The notes under the pieces are model-generated. The model was not told the origin of the DNA and did no database searches. It was given only the letters and a program-made list of their open reading frames with translations. Made by a program: the position numbers and the translations under genes. From NCBI RefSeq assembly GCF_002056295.1, contig NZ_CP020100.1:2689501-2753500 (forward strand): DNA of 64,000 bases, given 5' to 3'. The stretch's first letter is position 1. Every line of letters begins with the position of its first letter. This document shows positions 32,213 through 40,593 of the stretch, piece after piece. The DNA is from Halopseudomonas phragmitis (GTDB taxonomy: Bacteria; Pseudomonadota; Gammaproteobacteria; Pseudomonadales; Pseudomonadaceae).

Positions 32213-32631
32213 ACCCGGTACTGATGGGGTTCGGTTTGGCCGTCATGATCGGCTCGGCGGCGATGGTTCCGTTTGCGAAAAGCTCTGGCGTGAAGTTGGG
32301 GTATGAGCGCGGCCTTGCTGCAGGGCGCGCCGAATGCCAGCAGGACACCATCGATGAACTCACAGTGCTCATCACCTCCAGCCAGTACCTGGTCACCACT
32401 GCCCACACCGCCAGCCAACAACTGGCGAAAACAATCAGCGACCGCCAACAGGCGGACGCCACTTCAACCAGGGAGTTACGCCATGCGCTCGCTCTTACTG
32501 CCGCTGAGCGTGCTCAGTGCCGCTTTGATGCTGTCAGCCTGCGCCACGTCGAGTCCGCCCGTGATCGTGCAGCAGCAGCCGCTGCCGGCGGCATTGGCAG
32601 TGCCATGCCCACCGCCAGTGGCCATGAGTGA
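32209..32631 (+). CDS. Inner-membrane spanin (i-spanin, Rz-like)
   Basis: 140 aa, GTG start overlapping the transglycosylase end by four bases. An N-terminal membrane helix (FGLAVMIGSAAMVPFA) and a long helical body (QQDTIDELTVLITSSQYLVT, ELRHALALTAAERAQC) give the i-spanin layout. The Rz1-like lipoprotein gene begins inside it in another frame, the classical nested spanin arrangement. Confidence 0.8.
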   Translation: MNPVLMGFGLAVMIGSAAMVPFAKSSGVKLGYERGLAAGRAECQQDTIDELTVLITSSQYLVTTAHTASQQLAKTISDRQQADATSTRELRHALALTAAERAQCRFDAVSLRHVESARDRAAAAAAGGIGSAMPTASGHE

Positions 32632-32740
32632 CAACAGCGCAGACGCTGCATTGCTGACGCTGAAAGAGCTTTATGACCAGTACGGCCTGTGTGCGGGCCG
32701 TTTGGTTGAACTTGTGAATCACCTGCAGGAGAAACGCTGA
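32483..32740 (+). CDS. Outer-membrane spanin lipoprotein (o-spanin, Rz1-like)
   Basis: 85 aa, ATG 32483 with GGGAG upstream, in a different frame from the i-spanin. Lipobox LMLSACAT, then a proline-rich segment (SSPPVIVQQQPLPAALAVP), typical of o-spanins. A short helical tail follows (GRLVELVNHLQEKR). Together with the i-spanin it would fuse the inner and outer membranes in the last step of lysis. Confidence 0.84.
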   Translation: MRSLLLPLSVLSAALMLSACATSSPPVIVQQQPLPAALAVPCPPPVAMSDNSADAALLTLKELYDQYGLCAGRLVELVNHLQEKR

Positions 32741-33061
32741 ATGGATATCGACATGCTGATCCGTGCAGGCCAGTTCGTGTTCACCATCGCCGTGGGCATG
32801 TTCTCGATCGCTACAGCACGCAAGGCCAGCTCCAAGGCTGATGCCGAGGCATTGGCCAAGCGGCTCAACAGTCAGGACGCTCGCATCCTCACACTGGAGC
32901 AGCAGCTGCTTCACATGCCCGACAGTCACCAGATGTCTGAGCTGGCGGGTGACATGAAGGCAATCAAAGCAGAGCTTGCGGGGGTGGCTCGGGAGCTGGC
33001 CCCTTTGGCCAGATCTGTGGACCGAATCAATGACTACCTACTGAATGCGAGGGCTCAATGA
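32741..33061 (+). CDS. DUF2730 phage protein
   Basis: 106 aa. A membrane-like N-terminal helix (AGQFVFTIAVGMFSIATA) is followed by a coiled coil (RILTLEQQLLHMPDS, LAGDMKAIKAELAGVARELA). This is the DUF2730 layout found between lysis and terminase genes of Mu-like phages. Function unknown. Confidence 0.78.
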   Translation: MDIDMLIRAGQFVFTIAVGMFSIATARKASSKADAEALAKRLNSQDARILTLEQQLLHMPDSHQMSELAGDMKAIKAELAGVARELAPLARSVDRINDYLLNARAQ

Positions 33062-33357
33062 GCAAATACGCCAACTTCCTGAGCGAAGACCGCCGCCTGG
33101 TGATCCTGCGTATCCTGGTGGAAATGCCTACCTATCGCGCCAACAGCTCGGTGCTGCATGCCGTGCTGCAGGAGTGGGGCCACGAGCCCAGCCGTGACCA
33201 GGTGAAAACCGAACTGCGCTGGCTGGAAGAGCAGCAACTGGTATCGCTCGATGACGTGGGCGACGGCGCCGTGCTGCTGGCCAAACTGACTGAGCGCGGC
33301 GCTGACGTGGCTGCAGGCCGAGCCCGTGTTGACGGCGTGAAGCGCCCAGGAGCCTGA
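33058..33357 (+). CDS. Small winged-helix phage protein
   Basis: 99 aa, MSKYANFLSEDRRLVILRIL..., with RANSSVLHAVLQEWGHEPSRDQVKTELRWLEEQ (helix pair ANSSVLHAVLQEWG and RDQVKTELRWLEEQ) and a wing. It matches the VpaChn25_0724-like phage family that precedes the small terminase in Mu-like genomes. Overlaps its upstream neighbour by four bases. Confidence 0.8.
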   Translation: MSKYANFLSEDRRLVILRILVEMPTYRANSSVLHAVLQEWGHEPSRDQVKTELRWLEEQQLVSLDDVGDGAVLLAKLTERGADVAAGRARVDGVKRPGA

Positions 33358-33359
33358 CC

Positions 33360-33905
33360 ATGGCCCGCAAATCGAGTATCGACAAGCTGGCCACCGGCGT
33401 CCGGTCGCACATTGAGCGCCGCCTGCGCGAGAACCGCATGACGCTCGATGAGCTGATCGAGGATCTGCACGAGCAGTTCCCGCAGGAAGACAAGCCCAGC
33501 CGTTCAGCCGTTGGCCGCTACAAGGTCTCATTTGACGAGATGAGCAAGCGCTTGCGCGAGCAGCAGGCGATGGCGAGTCTGTTGGTCGAGGAACTGGGAG
33601 AGAACCCGGACGACAAGGCCGGAGCGTTGATGGTGCAGTCCATCACCACGCTGACCACCCACGCCGCGCTCGGTGCCCAAATCGACGAAGAGACCACGGT
33701 GGATGACGTGCGCAAGCTGGCTCGCGCCGCCAAAGACGTGTTGGCGGCCCGTAAGGTCAACCGCGAAGAGCGCAATGCCATCGCCCGTGAGGCCCGTGAA
33801 AAGCTGATTGAGGAGCAGCGTGAGAAGCTGGATGAGTTGGGCCGCACTGGTGAGGTTGACCAGGACGTACTCAACAAGGTCATCAAAGCGGCGTACGGGC
33901 TATGA
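33360..33905 (+). CDS. Small terminase subunit (DUF3486, Mu gp27-like)
   Basis: 181 aa. It starts RKSSIDKLATGVRSHIERRL, the DUF3486 signature, followed by an HTH region (TLDELIEDLHEQFP, PSRSAVGRYKVSFDEMSKRL) and a long helical domain rich in Glu/Arg. It recognises packaging sites near the left end of phage DNA and works with the large subunit two genes downstream. Confidence 0.86.
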   Translation: MARKSSIDKLATGVRSHIERRLRENRMTLDELIEDLHEQFPQEDKPSRSAVGRYKVSFDEMSKRLREQQAMASLLVEELGENPDDKAGALMVQSITTLTTHAALGAQIDEETTVDDVRKLARAAKDVLAARKVNREERNAIAREAREKLIEEQREKLDELGRTGEVDQDVLNKVIKAAYGL

Positions 33906-34081
33906 GTAAGCTACTGGCGGTGATCGGCCTGCTGTGGGTGGGCTGGTTCATTGGATGGGTACATGCGCACATTACGGTGGCCACAGAGTGCCGGCAGTTA
34001 GGCGCTTTCTTCGTTGGTAAGACGGTGTTCCGCTGCACAGCCATTGAGTCTCAAGATCAGGAGCAAGCCAGCAATGAGTAA
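33902..34081 (+). CDS. Small membrane protein between terminase genes
   Basis: 59 aa, MSKLLAVIGLLWVGWFIGWV..., one membrane helix, then a polar tail with two cysteines. It overlaps the small terminase stop (ATGA) and the large terminase start by 8 bases, which supports real translation. Similar tiny membrane proteins occur in Mu-like phages; function unknown. Confidence 0.65.
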   Translation: MSKLLAVIGLLWVGWFIGWVHAHITVATECRQLGAFFVGKTVFRCTAIESQDQEQASNE

Positions 34082-35459
34082 CCTGCAACCTGCGCTCCCG
34101 CTCTACGGTTACCAGCGCCGCTGGGTTAATGACGACAGCCGTTTCAAAATCGCGATGTTCGCCCGACAGTGTGGCAAGACGTTTACCAGTACGCTGGAGC
34201 TGGCCCTTGATTGCGCACGCGCCGAGGCGCTCGGCCAACGCCGCCGCTGGGTGATTCTCAGCCGTGGCGAGCGGCAGGCGCGCGAGGCGATGAACGAAGG
34301 CGTGAAACTGCACCTACAGGCGCTCAGCGCCGGCTTTCAGGCCTACGACTACGAGTGGGAGCCGGGAATCAAAGCGCTTGAGGTCGAGTTGCCGGGCGGC
34401 AGCAAGATCACTGCGCTACCAGCCAATCCAGACACTGCGCGGGGCTTCTCGGCCAATGTGCTGCTGGATGAGTTCGCCTTCCACCAGGACAGCCGGGCGA
34501 TCTGGAAAGCGCTGTTTCCGGTGATCTCCAAGCCCGGTCTCAAGTTGCGGGTGATCAGCACCCCCAACGGCAAAGGCAATAAGTTCTACGACCTGATGAC
34601 CGGCAAGGATGACGGCTGGAGCCGCCACACCACCGACATCTACCAGGCAGTGGCCGACGGGCTGCCGCGCAACATCGAGGAGCTGCGTATCGGTGCCGGT
34701 GATGACGACCTGTGGGCCCAGGAATTTGAGCTGCAGTGGCTGGATGAATCCAGCGCCTGGCTGGACTTCGATCTGATCACCAGTTGCGAGCACGAGTTTG
34801 CAGGTATGCCTGAGCATTACCAAGGCGGGCCTTGCTATGTGGGAGTGGACATCGCCGCCCGCAACGACCTGTTTGTGATCTGGGTGGTTGAGCGCGTGGG
34901 CGATGTGCTCTGGACCCGCGAGATCATTGAACGGCGCCGCGCCAGCTTTGCCGAGCAGGATATGTTGCTTGATGACGTGTTTCGCCGTTACAACGTGATC
35001 CGCTGCTGCAAAGATCAAACCGGCATGGGTGAGAAACCGGTCGAGGACGCCAAGCGTAGGCATGGCGAGTTGCGTGTGGAAGGTGTGCTCTTTACCGCAG
35101 CCAACAAGCTGACACTCGCCACCCAGGGCAAGGAACACTTCCAGGACCGAAAGTTGCGCATACCGCAAGGCAACAATGCCCTGCGGGCCGACCTGCACAA
35201 GCTGCAGCGCGTTACCAGTGCCACCGGCGCACCGCGCTTTGTCGCTGACTCCGACAGCGCCGGCCACGCCGACCGCACCTGGGCATGCTTTTTGGCCATC
35301 AACGCGGCCTGTGTTGAGCCTACGGTCATCGACTACCTCTCATCCGGCACACGTACAACAACCCGCCAAATGGAAACCTATGCCCCTGGATCTAGTGGCC
35401 AGATTACCAGTCGCGGCTGGGGCACCGTGGGCGGCAACAACCCCTTTGAGGACTACTGA
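34074..35459 (+). CDS. Large terminase subunit (Mu gp28-like)
   Basis: 461 aa, ATG 34074. ATPase motifs: Walker A-like FARQCGKTFTS near residue 29, Walker B NVLLDEFAFHQD, and ISTPNGKGNKFYDLM. The nuclease domain has acidic residues at CYVGVDIAARNDLFVIW, KDQTGMGEKPVEDAKR and DSDSAGHADRTWA. It drives headful packaging of phage DNA including flanking host sequence. Overlaps the portal gene by one base. Confidence 0.92.
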   Translation: MSNLQPALPLYGYQRRWVNDDSRFKIAMFARQCGKTFTSTLELALDCARAEALGQRRRWVILSRGERQAREAMNEGVKLHLQALSAGFQAYDYEWEPGIKALEVELPGGSKITALPANPDTARGFSANVLLDEFAFHQDSRAIWKALFPVISKPGLKLRVISTPNGKGNKFYDLMTGKDDGWSRHTTDIYQAVADGLPRNIEELRIGAGDDDLWAQEFELQWLDESSAWLDFDLITSCEHEFAGMPEHYQGGPCYVGVDIAARNDLFVIWVVERVGDVLWTREIIERRRASFAEQDMLLDDVFRRYNVIRCCKDQTGMGEKPVEDAKRRHGELRVEGVLFTAANKLTLATQGKEHFQDRKLRIPQGNNALRADLHKLQRVTSATGAPRFVADSDSAGHADRTWACFLAINAACVEPTVIDYLSSGTRTTTRQMETYAPGSSGQITSRGWGTVGGNNPFEDY

Positions 35460-36895
35460 TGGACAAGCCAACACTCGGCCAACAGATCGCCACCAGCGGC
35501 GACGGCATGGACATCACCCGCCCGTGGGTAGGCGCGCTATCGCAGCCATCTGACCCACTGCTGCGCAAGGCCGGCACTGATGTGAAGATCTACGAGGAGC
35601 TGCTGAGCGACTGGCAGGTCAAGGCCATGTGGCAGCAACGCCAGCGTGCTGTGGTCAGCCGTGAGTGGCAAGTGGATGCGGGCGGTGACCGGCCGATCGA
35701 CATTGCCGCAGCTGACCATTTGCGTGAGCAGCTCAACCGCGTCGGCTGGGACCGTGTGACAGAACGCATGCTCTATGGCGTGTATTACGGTTATGCCGTG
35801 TCGGAAATCATCTACGGCCACGACGACAGGTATATCACCTGGGAGGCCATCAAGGTTCGCAACCGTCGCCGCTTCCGCTACACCCCAGCCGGTGAGCTGC
35901 GCCTGCTGACGCCCACTAACATGGTCGATGGCGTACCCTGCCCAGAGCCGTACTTCTGGCATTACGCAACCGGTGCCGATCATGACGACGAGCCGTATGG
36001 AATGGGCCTGGCGCATTGGCTGTACTGGCCTGTGCTGTTCAAGCGCAACGGCGTGAAGTTCTGGCTGTTCTTCCTCGATAAGTACGGCATGCCCACGGCC
36101 AAGGGCGAGTTCGACCCACAAACCGCCACTGAGGACGACAAGAAGAAGCTGCTGGAAGCTGGTGAGGCAATTCGTACCGATTCAACCGTTTTGATCCCGA
36201 AGGGCATGGCCCTAGAGCTGCTGGAAGCTGCCCGCAACGGCACGGCCGATTACAAGGCGCTGTATGACGCCATGGATGCCGCCATCGCCAAGGTCACCGT
36301 GGGCCAGGTTGCGAGCAGCCAGGGCACGCCGGGCCGGCTGGGTAATGATGACCTGCAGGGTGATGTACGTCTGGATCTGATCAAGGCCGATGCCGACCTG
36401 GTCTGTGAGAGCTTCAACAACGGCCCGGTACGCTGGCTGACCCGCTGGAACTTCCCGGATGCTGAACTGCCGCGCGTCTATCGGGTGGTGGAAGAACCCG
36501 AGGATCTGGAAGGTCGCGCTGAGCGGGATGAAAAGGTGTCCCGGATGGCTGGCTACAAACCCACTCGCCATTATGTCGAAAAGACCTACGGCATCGAACT
36601 GGCCGACGAGCCACCACCAGCCCCGCCCACCGAGTTTGCCGAAAGCACAGCTCCCAGCGATCCGGCCGAGGCGATGCTTGTGCGCACAGAGGCGCAGGTG
36701 CAACCGGTGGTCGATGGCTGGAATCGCCAGCTGGCCGAGTTGGCCGAAGGCGGTGCCAGTCTCGACCAGGTGCGCGATCAGCTGCTGGCTATGGCGCCTG
36801 AACTGTCCCTGGACGAATACGCCCAGCGTATGACCGAAGCGTTGAGCCTGGCCCAGTTGGCTGGCCGTAACGACATCGAGGACGAGGTGCGCTGA
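35459..36895 (+). CDS. Portal protein (DUF935, Mu gp29-like)
   Basis: 478 aa. DUF935 hallmarks: YEELLSDWQVKAMWQQRQRAV (as LLSDWQVKAMWQQR), ITWEAIKVRNRRRFRYTP, and YGMGLAHWLYWPVLFKRNGV followed by FFLDKYGMPTAKGEF. The C-terminal 120 residues are acidic and helical. It forms the twelve-subunit portal at the head vertex. One-base overlaps with both neighbours show tight coupling. Confidence 0.92.
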   Translation: MDKPTLGQQIATSGDGMDITRPWVGALSQPSDPLLRKAGTDVKIYEELLSDWQVKAMWQQRQRAVVSREWQVDAGGDRPIDIAAADHLREQLNRVGWDRVTERMLYGVYYGYAVSEIIYGHDDRYITWEAIKVRNRRRFRYTPAGELRLLTPTNMVDGVPCPEPYFWHYATGADHDDEPYGMGLAHWLYWPVLFKRNGVKFWLFFLDKYGMPTAKGEFDPQTATEDDKKKLLEAGEAIRTDSTVLIPKGMALELLEAARNGTADYKALYDAMDAAIAKVTVGQVASSQGTPGRLGNDDLQGDVRLDLIKADADLVCESFNNGPVRWLTRWNFPDAELPRVYRVVEEPEDLEGRAERDEKVSRMAGYKPTRHYVEKTYGIELADEPPPAPPTEFAESTAPSDPAEAMLVRTEAQVQPVVDGWNRQLAELAEGGASLDQVRDQLLAMAPELSLDEYAQRMTEALSLAQLAGRNDIEDEVR

Positions 36896-38151
36896 TGGCC
36901 AGTGCCGCCAGTTACGGCAGCCTGCCGTTCGATGAGCAGATCCAGTTCCTGCGGCGCAAGCTGCCGAGCGTCGATTACTTCCAGGTGCGGCAGGCGGCGC
37001 ATGACCACGCCTTTGTGGTTGCCGGTGGCCACCGCCTGGACCTGGTCAAGGACATTCACGCAGTACTCAGCCGCAATTTGCGTGAAGGCGACACTCTGGA
37101 ACGCTTCCGTGAAGACTTCTATGCGGTGCTCGATCACTACGGCTGGCAGCCGGAGGGTGGCAGGGCCTGGCGCTCGCGGGTGATCTACGAGACAAATCTG
37201 CGCACCAGCTACGCTGCCGGGCGCTATGAGCAGCTGCAGGCGGTCAAGGAAGATCGGCCGTACTGGATGTATGAGCACTCCGATGCCGTCATCACTCCGC
37301 GCCCTGAGCATCAGGCCTGGGATGGTTTGGTGATCCATGCAGATGACCCCTGGTGGCAAACCCATTACCCGCCCAACGGCTGGGGCTGCCAATGCCGTGT
37401 GCGTGCCCTCAATGACCGTGATCTGCGCCGTCTGGGCAAAAGCGGGCCTGACACGGCTCCAGCATCACCCGAGCGCAGCGTGATCCACAAAGGCGAGACT
37501 GTCAGCGTGCCAGACGGTATTGACCCTGGCTGGGATTACGCGCCGGGTCGCAGTGCATTCGAGCAGCAGGTGCAGCATGTGCTTGAGAAGGTGCCGGAGT
37601 TGCCTGCCGAGTTGGGCGCGGTCATGAGCCGTGAGCTGGTGGTGTATCCGGCCGTGCAACAGGCGCTGGCCAGTGACTGGCGGCGCATGCTCGATGATGT
37701 TGTGGCCGACGGCAAGCCACGAGGCCGTCAACTTGTGGTCGGCGCGCTGAGCCCGCAAGTGGTCAGCGGCATGCAGGCTGCGGGCGTGGTGGCGGTCACG
37801 GCGGCAATTACCATGAACGATGCCAGCATGCTGCATACCCTGCGCGGAGCCAAGGCGGCGGCAGTGACCGCTGCAGGCAAGCCCAAGGCCCTAGATGTGG
37901 ACGAGCTGGCGCAGCTGCCAGCCGTACTTGCAGCGCCGCAAGCGGTACTGCTGGACGTTGCAGCCAATACCTTGCTCTATGTGTTTCCGGCCGAGCGACG
38001 TGACGCAGGCAAGCTGGTGGTGTTGGTCAACTATCGCTTGAAGGGCGACGAGCGAACCAACTCGGTACGCAGCGGCTCACTGATCGACTGGCAGAATGTG
38101 CGCAAGGATGTGGACAACGGGGCGCTGGTACTGCTGGAGGGTCAACTGTGA
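36895..38151 (+). CDS. Head morphogenesis protein (Mu gpF-like) with extra C-terminal domain
   Basis: 418 aa. The N-terminal part is the Mu F-like domain: IYETNLRTSYAAGRYEQL, then WMYEHSDAVITPRPEHQAWDG and the ending NGWGCQCRVRAL. After about residue 250 there is a second domain (LVVGALSPQVVSGMQAAGV to the end), with VLLDVAANTLLYVFPAERRD and LVVLVNYRLKGDERTNSVRSG. This tail resembles the barnase/EndoU/RelE-like (PBECR) domains often fused to F proteins. That part of the call is tentative. Confidence 0.85.
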   Translation: MASAASYGSLPFDEQIQFLRRKLPSVDYFQVRQAAHDHAFVVAGGHRLDLVKDIHAVLSRNLREGDTLERFREDFYAVLDHYGWQPEGGRAWRSRVIYETNLRTSYAAGRYEQLQAVKEDRPYWMYEHSDAVITPRPEHQAWDGLVIHADDPWWQTHYPPNGWGCQCRVRALNDRDLRRLGKSGPDTAPASPERSVIHKGETVSVPDGIDPGWDYAPGRSAFEQQVQHVLEKVPELPAELGAVMSRELVVYPAVQQALASDWRRMLDDVVADGKPRGRQLVVGALSPQVVSGMQAAGVVAVTAAITMNDASMLHTLRGAKAAAVTAAGKPKALDVDELAQLPAVLAAPQAVLLDVAANTLLYVFPAERRDAGKLVVLVNYRLKGDERTNSVRSGSLIDWQNVRKDVDNGALVLLEGQL

Positions 38152-38261
38152 GCGCTCAGGGTGGACGCCACTTCCACCGTACAGGACTCCGCAGAGGCCC
38201 GAGCCGGAGCTGGCGATTTCCCGGCCGCCAGAACGCCCACAGTCTGAGAGGAGTATAACCC

Positions 38262-38747
38262 ATGGCAGGCGCGCACGTAGGCCTTGAGCTGGACAATGGG
38301 CCAGCCAAGGATGCCATTCGTCAGGCACTGGCCGAGCTGGCTCAGCCTCAGCGCCTGTTGCGTGACATCGGCGAGCACCAGGTCAATAGCACCCGCGACA
38401 ACTTCCGCTATGAGCGCAGCCCCAGTGGCCAGCCCTGGCCGGCCTTATCACCACGCTACCTTGCCGTGAAAGAGCCCAACCCCGGCAAGATCCTGCAGCG
38501 CTCTGGCAACCTGGCCAGACAGATCCAGTACCAAGTGCAAGGCAATGATCTGTTCTGGGGTACAGACCGCATCTACGGTGCCACCCACCAATTTGGTGCC
38601 AGGCGTGGCCAGTTCGGTCAGACCCGGCGTGGCGGTCCGATCCCGTGGGGAGATATCGCTGCGAGGGAGTTCCTGGGCGTGTCCGATGCTGACGCCGATG
38701 AGATCATCGAGCTGGTTCGTGATCATCTGCGCAGGCAGTTTTCCTGA
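38262..38747 (+). CDS. Virion morphogenesis protein (Mu gpG-like)
   Basis: 161 aa, preceded by GAGAGGAG. The motif sequence FRYERSPSGQPWPALSPRYLA, KILQRSGNLARQI and ATHQFGARRG...PWGDIAAREFLGVS defines the phage virion morphogenesis family. In related phages the protein is needed for head-tail joining or tail completion. The 110 bases before it (38152-38261) contain only a doubtful short frame from GTG 38148. Confidence 0.88.
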   Translation: MAGAHVGLELDNGPAKDAIRQALAELAQPQRLLRDIGEHQVNSTRDNFRYERSPSGQPWPALSPRYLAVKEPNPGKILQRSGNLARQIQYQVQGNDLFWGTDRIYGATHQFGARRGQFGQTRRGGPIPWGDIAAREFLGVSDADADEIIELVRDHLRRQFS

Positions 38748-38967
38748 TTATTGCATTTGCGCCTCTGTGAGCGCCTCTGAGGCGTTTACAGCTACGGTTT
38801 ATCGAGTGGGCTCTCACTTGGCGCAAGAATGATGTTTATAAACCGCCTGAGCGGTATTGCCTGGATGGGTGTAAGGCGCTATTGGCTGTAACTCACCAGA
38901 TTCAAGTTTTTTCAAGTTTTGCCCCCGTTCAAAATACTTTCCCGCCTGTGGGGTGCAGTCTGGCCCC
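38748..38967 (+). other. Non-coding regulatory gap between gpG-like and protease genes
   Basis: 220 bases. It holds two small hairpins (CGCCT-ctg-AGGCG followed by TTT at 38772-38787, and ACCGC-ctga-GCGGT at 38842-38855) and, near the end, a direct repeat TTCAAGTTTT twice (38901-38920) leading into late motif copy 2. No coding sequence seen. Confidence 0.5.
38917..38937 (+). promoter_or_regulatory. Late-gene motif copy 2
   Basis: Core TTGCCCCCGTTCAAAA (38919-38934), one base different from copies 1 and 3. It lies 49 bases before the ATG of the protease/scaffold gene. Confidence 0.55.
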
Positions 38968-40176
38968 ATGAAGACATCAAACGCCACTTTGCCCATTCTC
39001 CCCGCCGGCCAGCACGTCGCCCTCGACGGCCGCCCGGTGGAATTCACTGAGGCCATCCTGCAGGAGATCGCCGCGACCTATGATCCGGCACTGCATGAAG
39101 CGCCGCTGGTCATTGGTCACCCGAAACTCAACGCCCCGGCCTACGGTTGGGCGAAAAGCGTTGAGGTGCGCGACGGCATGCTGTTTGCCGAGCCGCACCA
39201 GGTGGTGCCGGAGTTCGCCGAGGCTGCCAACCGTAAGATGTATAAGAAGCGGTCGGCCTCGATCTACCTGCCGGACTCGCCGGGCAACCCGGTCCCGGGC
39301 AAACACTACCTGCGCCATATCGGATTTCTGGGTGCTATGCCGCCGGCTATTAAAGGTATCCCTGATGCCGCTTTGGAGTTTTCCGAAGACGATGGCGCCC
39401 TGGCTGTCGAGTTTGCCGAGCCGCCGTATGCCTTCCGTGCCATGACCGACATTCTGCGCCGCCTGCGTGACTGGTTTGTCGAGCGCGAAGGCATAGAGGC
39501 AGCAGACCTGATCATTCCGCACTGGCAACTTCAGTCCATTGATGAAAGCGCCCGCGCTGACAACCCGGTCCCGGCGTTTTCTGAGTCCGAACAACCCACC
39601 AGCGAAGCCGCAACCCCTCCAGGCGATGAAAGTGCTGACGCATCTGCCGCGCCCGCACCGGAGCCGGGGAATGATGACCCGTCGGCGGCAGATGCCGGCG
39701 CGGTCGCTAATCAGGAGTCATCAATGGCCGACGAAGAACGTGAACAACTGCTCGCCGAGCGTGAGCGCAAGGTGGCCGAGCAAGAGGCGCGTATTGCCCA
39801 GGCTCAGGCTGAGGAACATCGCAACGAGGTGGCCGAGTTCGCCGAAGGGCTGGTCAAGGCTGGGCAGCTGCTGCCCCGGCAGAAAGCCGGCGTAGTCGAA
39901 CTGATGCTCATCCTGCCCACTGATGCTCCGCTTGAGTTCGCCGAAGGCGAGCAGACCATCAGCAAGCCAGCGGCCAACGTACTGCGCGAGCTGCTCAGCG
40001 AGCTGCCCAAGCAAGTGGACTTTGCCGAGAAGTCTCATGGCAATGATGTGGTCGATGACCAGGACGCCAACGCCATTGCTGACCGCGCAAGGGCTTATCA
40101 ATCCGAGCAACGCCAGGCTGGCCGCGAGATCAGCATCAGCCAGGCCGTCAATCACGTTACCAAGGGAGGCCGCTGA
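38968..40176 (+). CDS. Prohead protease-scaffold protein (Mu gpI/Z-like)
   Basis: 402 aa from ATG 38968; a GTG at 38953 is an alternative start. The N-terminal protease part has LVIGHPKLNAPAYGWAKSVE, KMYKKRSASIYLP and HIGFLGAMPPAIKGI, the Mu gpI pattern with the conserved histidine and serine. An acidic Pro/Ala-rich linker follows (about 205-250). The last 150 residues form a charged scaffold-like coiled coil, with its own internal start at 39724. Proteolysis would remove the scaffold during head maturation. Confidence 0.87.
   Translation: MKTSNATLPILPAGQHVALDGRPVEFTEAILQEIAATYDPALHEAPLVIGHPKLNAPAYGWAKSVEVRDGMLFAEPHQVVPEFAEAANRKMYKKRSASIYLPDSPGNPVPGKHYLRHIGFLGAMPPAIKGIPDAALEFSEDDGALAVEFAEPPYAFRAMTDILRRLRDWFVEREGIEAADLIIPHWQLQSIDESARADNPVPAFSESEQPTSEAATPPGDESADASAAPAPEPGNDDPSAADAGAVANQESSMADEEREQLLAERERKVAEQEARIAQAQAEEHRNEVAEFAEGLVKAGQLLPRQKAGVVELMLILPTDAPLEFAEGEQTISKPAANVLRELLSELPKQVDFAEKSHGNDVVDDQDANAIADRARAYQSEQRQAGREISISQAVNHVTKGGR
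39724..40176 (+). CDS. Nested scaffold protein (Mu gpZ-like), in-frame internal start
   Basis: 150 aa, MADEEREQLLAERERKVAEQ..., identical to the C-terminus of the protease. The AGGAG at 39713-39717 is 6 bases before this ATG and would give separate synthesis of scaffold in excess over protease, as in Mu I/Z and lambda C/Nu3. The coiled-coil composition fits a scaffold. Confidence 0.72.
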   Translation: MADEEREQLLAERERKVAEQEARIAQAQAEEHRNEVAEFAEGLVKAGQLLPRQKAGVVELMLILPTDAPLEFAEGEQTISKPAANVLRELLSELPKQVDFAEKSHGNDVVDDQDANAIADRARAYQSEQRQAGREISISQAVNHVTKGGR

Positions 40177-40179
40177 GCC

Positions 40180-40563
40180 ATGAATATCCCAGGACTCATT
40201 ACCCCGTTCACTGCGATCGGCGCCATTGGGGCGTACCTGATTGCTGCTCATGGCGCCACTGATGGTGCTGCGGTGCAGGCCGATGATGGCGCGACCATGA
40301 TGCTGGGTGTGACTACCGACATTCCGACCGCTGATGGCGGCACCGCGGACGTAGTCCGCAATGGGCTGGCTTCAGTCACCTACGGTGGCAACGTCACTCG
40401 TGGCAACCCGCTCACCGCTGACGCCAACGGTCGCGCCGTTGCCGTGGCCCTGCCCGCAGCGGCTGACACTTTCATTGTTGGGTTTGCCGAGGTCTCGGGC
40501 GTTGAGGGTGATATTGGCTCGGCCCTGGTCGCCCCCGGCTTTATTCCGGCAACTGCCCCATAA
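40180..40563 (+). CDS. Head decoration protein (DUF2190-like)
   Basis: 127 aa. Beta-rich, with GAYLIAAHGATDGAAVQADD, MMLGVTTDIPTADG, ASVTYGGNVTRGNPLTADANG and FIVGFAEVSG. This is the decoration-protein pattern (capsid stabilisation, placed between the scaffold and the major capsid). It starts 3 bases after the protease stop. Confidence 0.83.
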   Translation: MNIPGLITPFTAIGAIGAYLIAAHGATDGAAVQADDGATMMLGVTTDIPTADGGTADVVRNGLASVTYGGNVTRGNPLTADANGRAVAVALPAAADTFIVGFAEVSGVEGDIGSALVAPGFIPATAP

Positions 40564-40593
40564 CCGGCTTCGGCCCCATCAGGAGTACCTGAC

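Noticed and set aside
38148-38258. 36-codon frame from GTG between the F-like and G-like head genes
   Set aside because: The composition is Arg/Gly-rich without a recognisable fold, and no good RBS; too weak to call.
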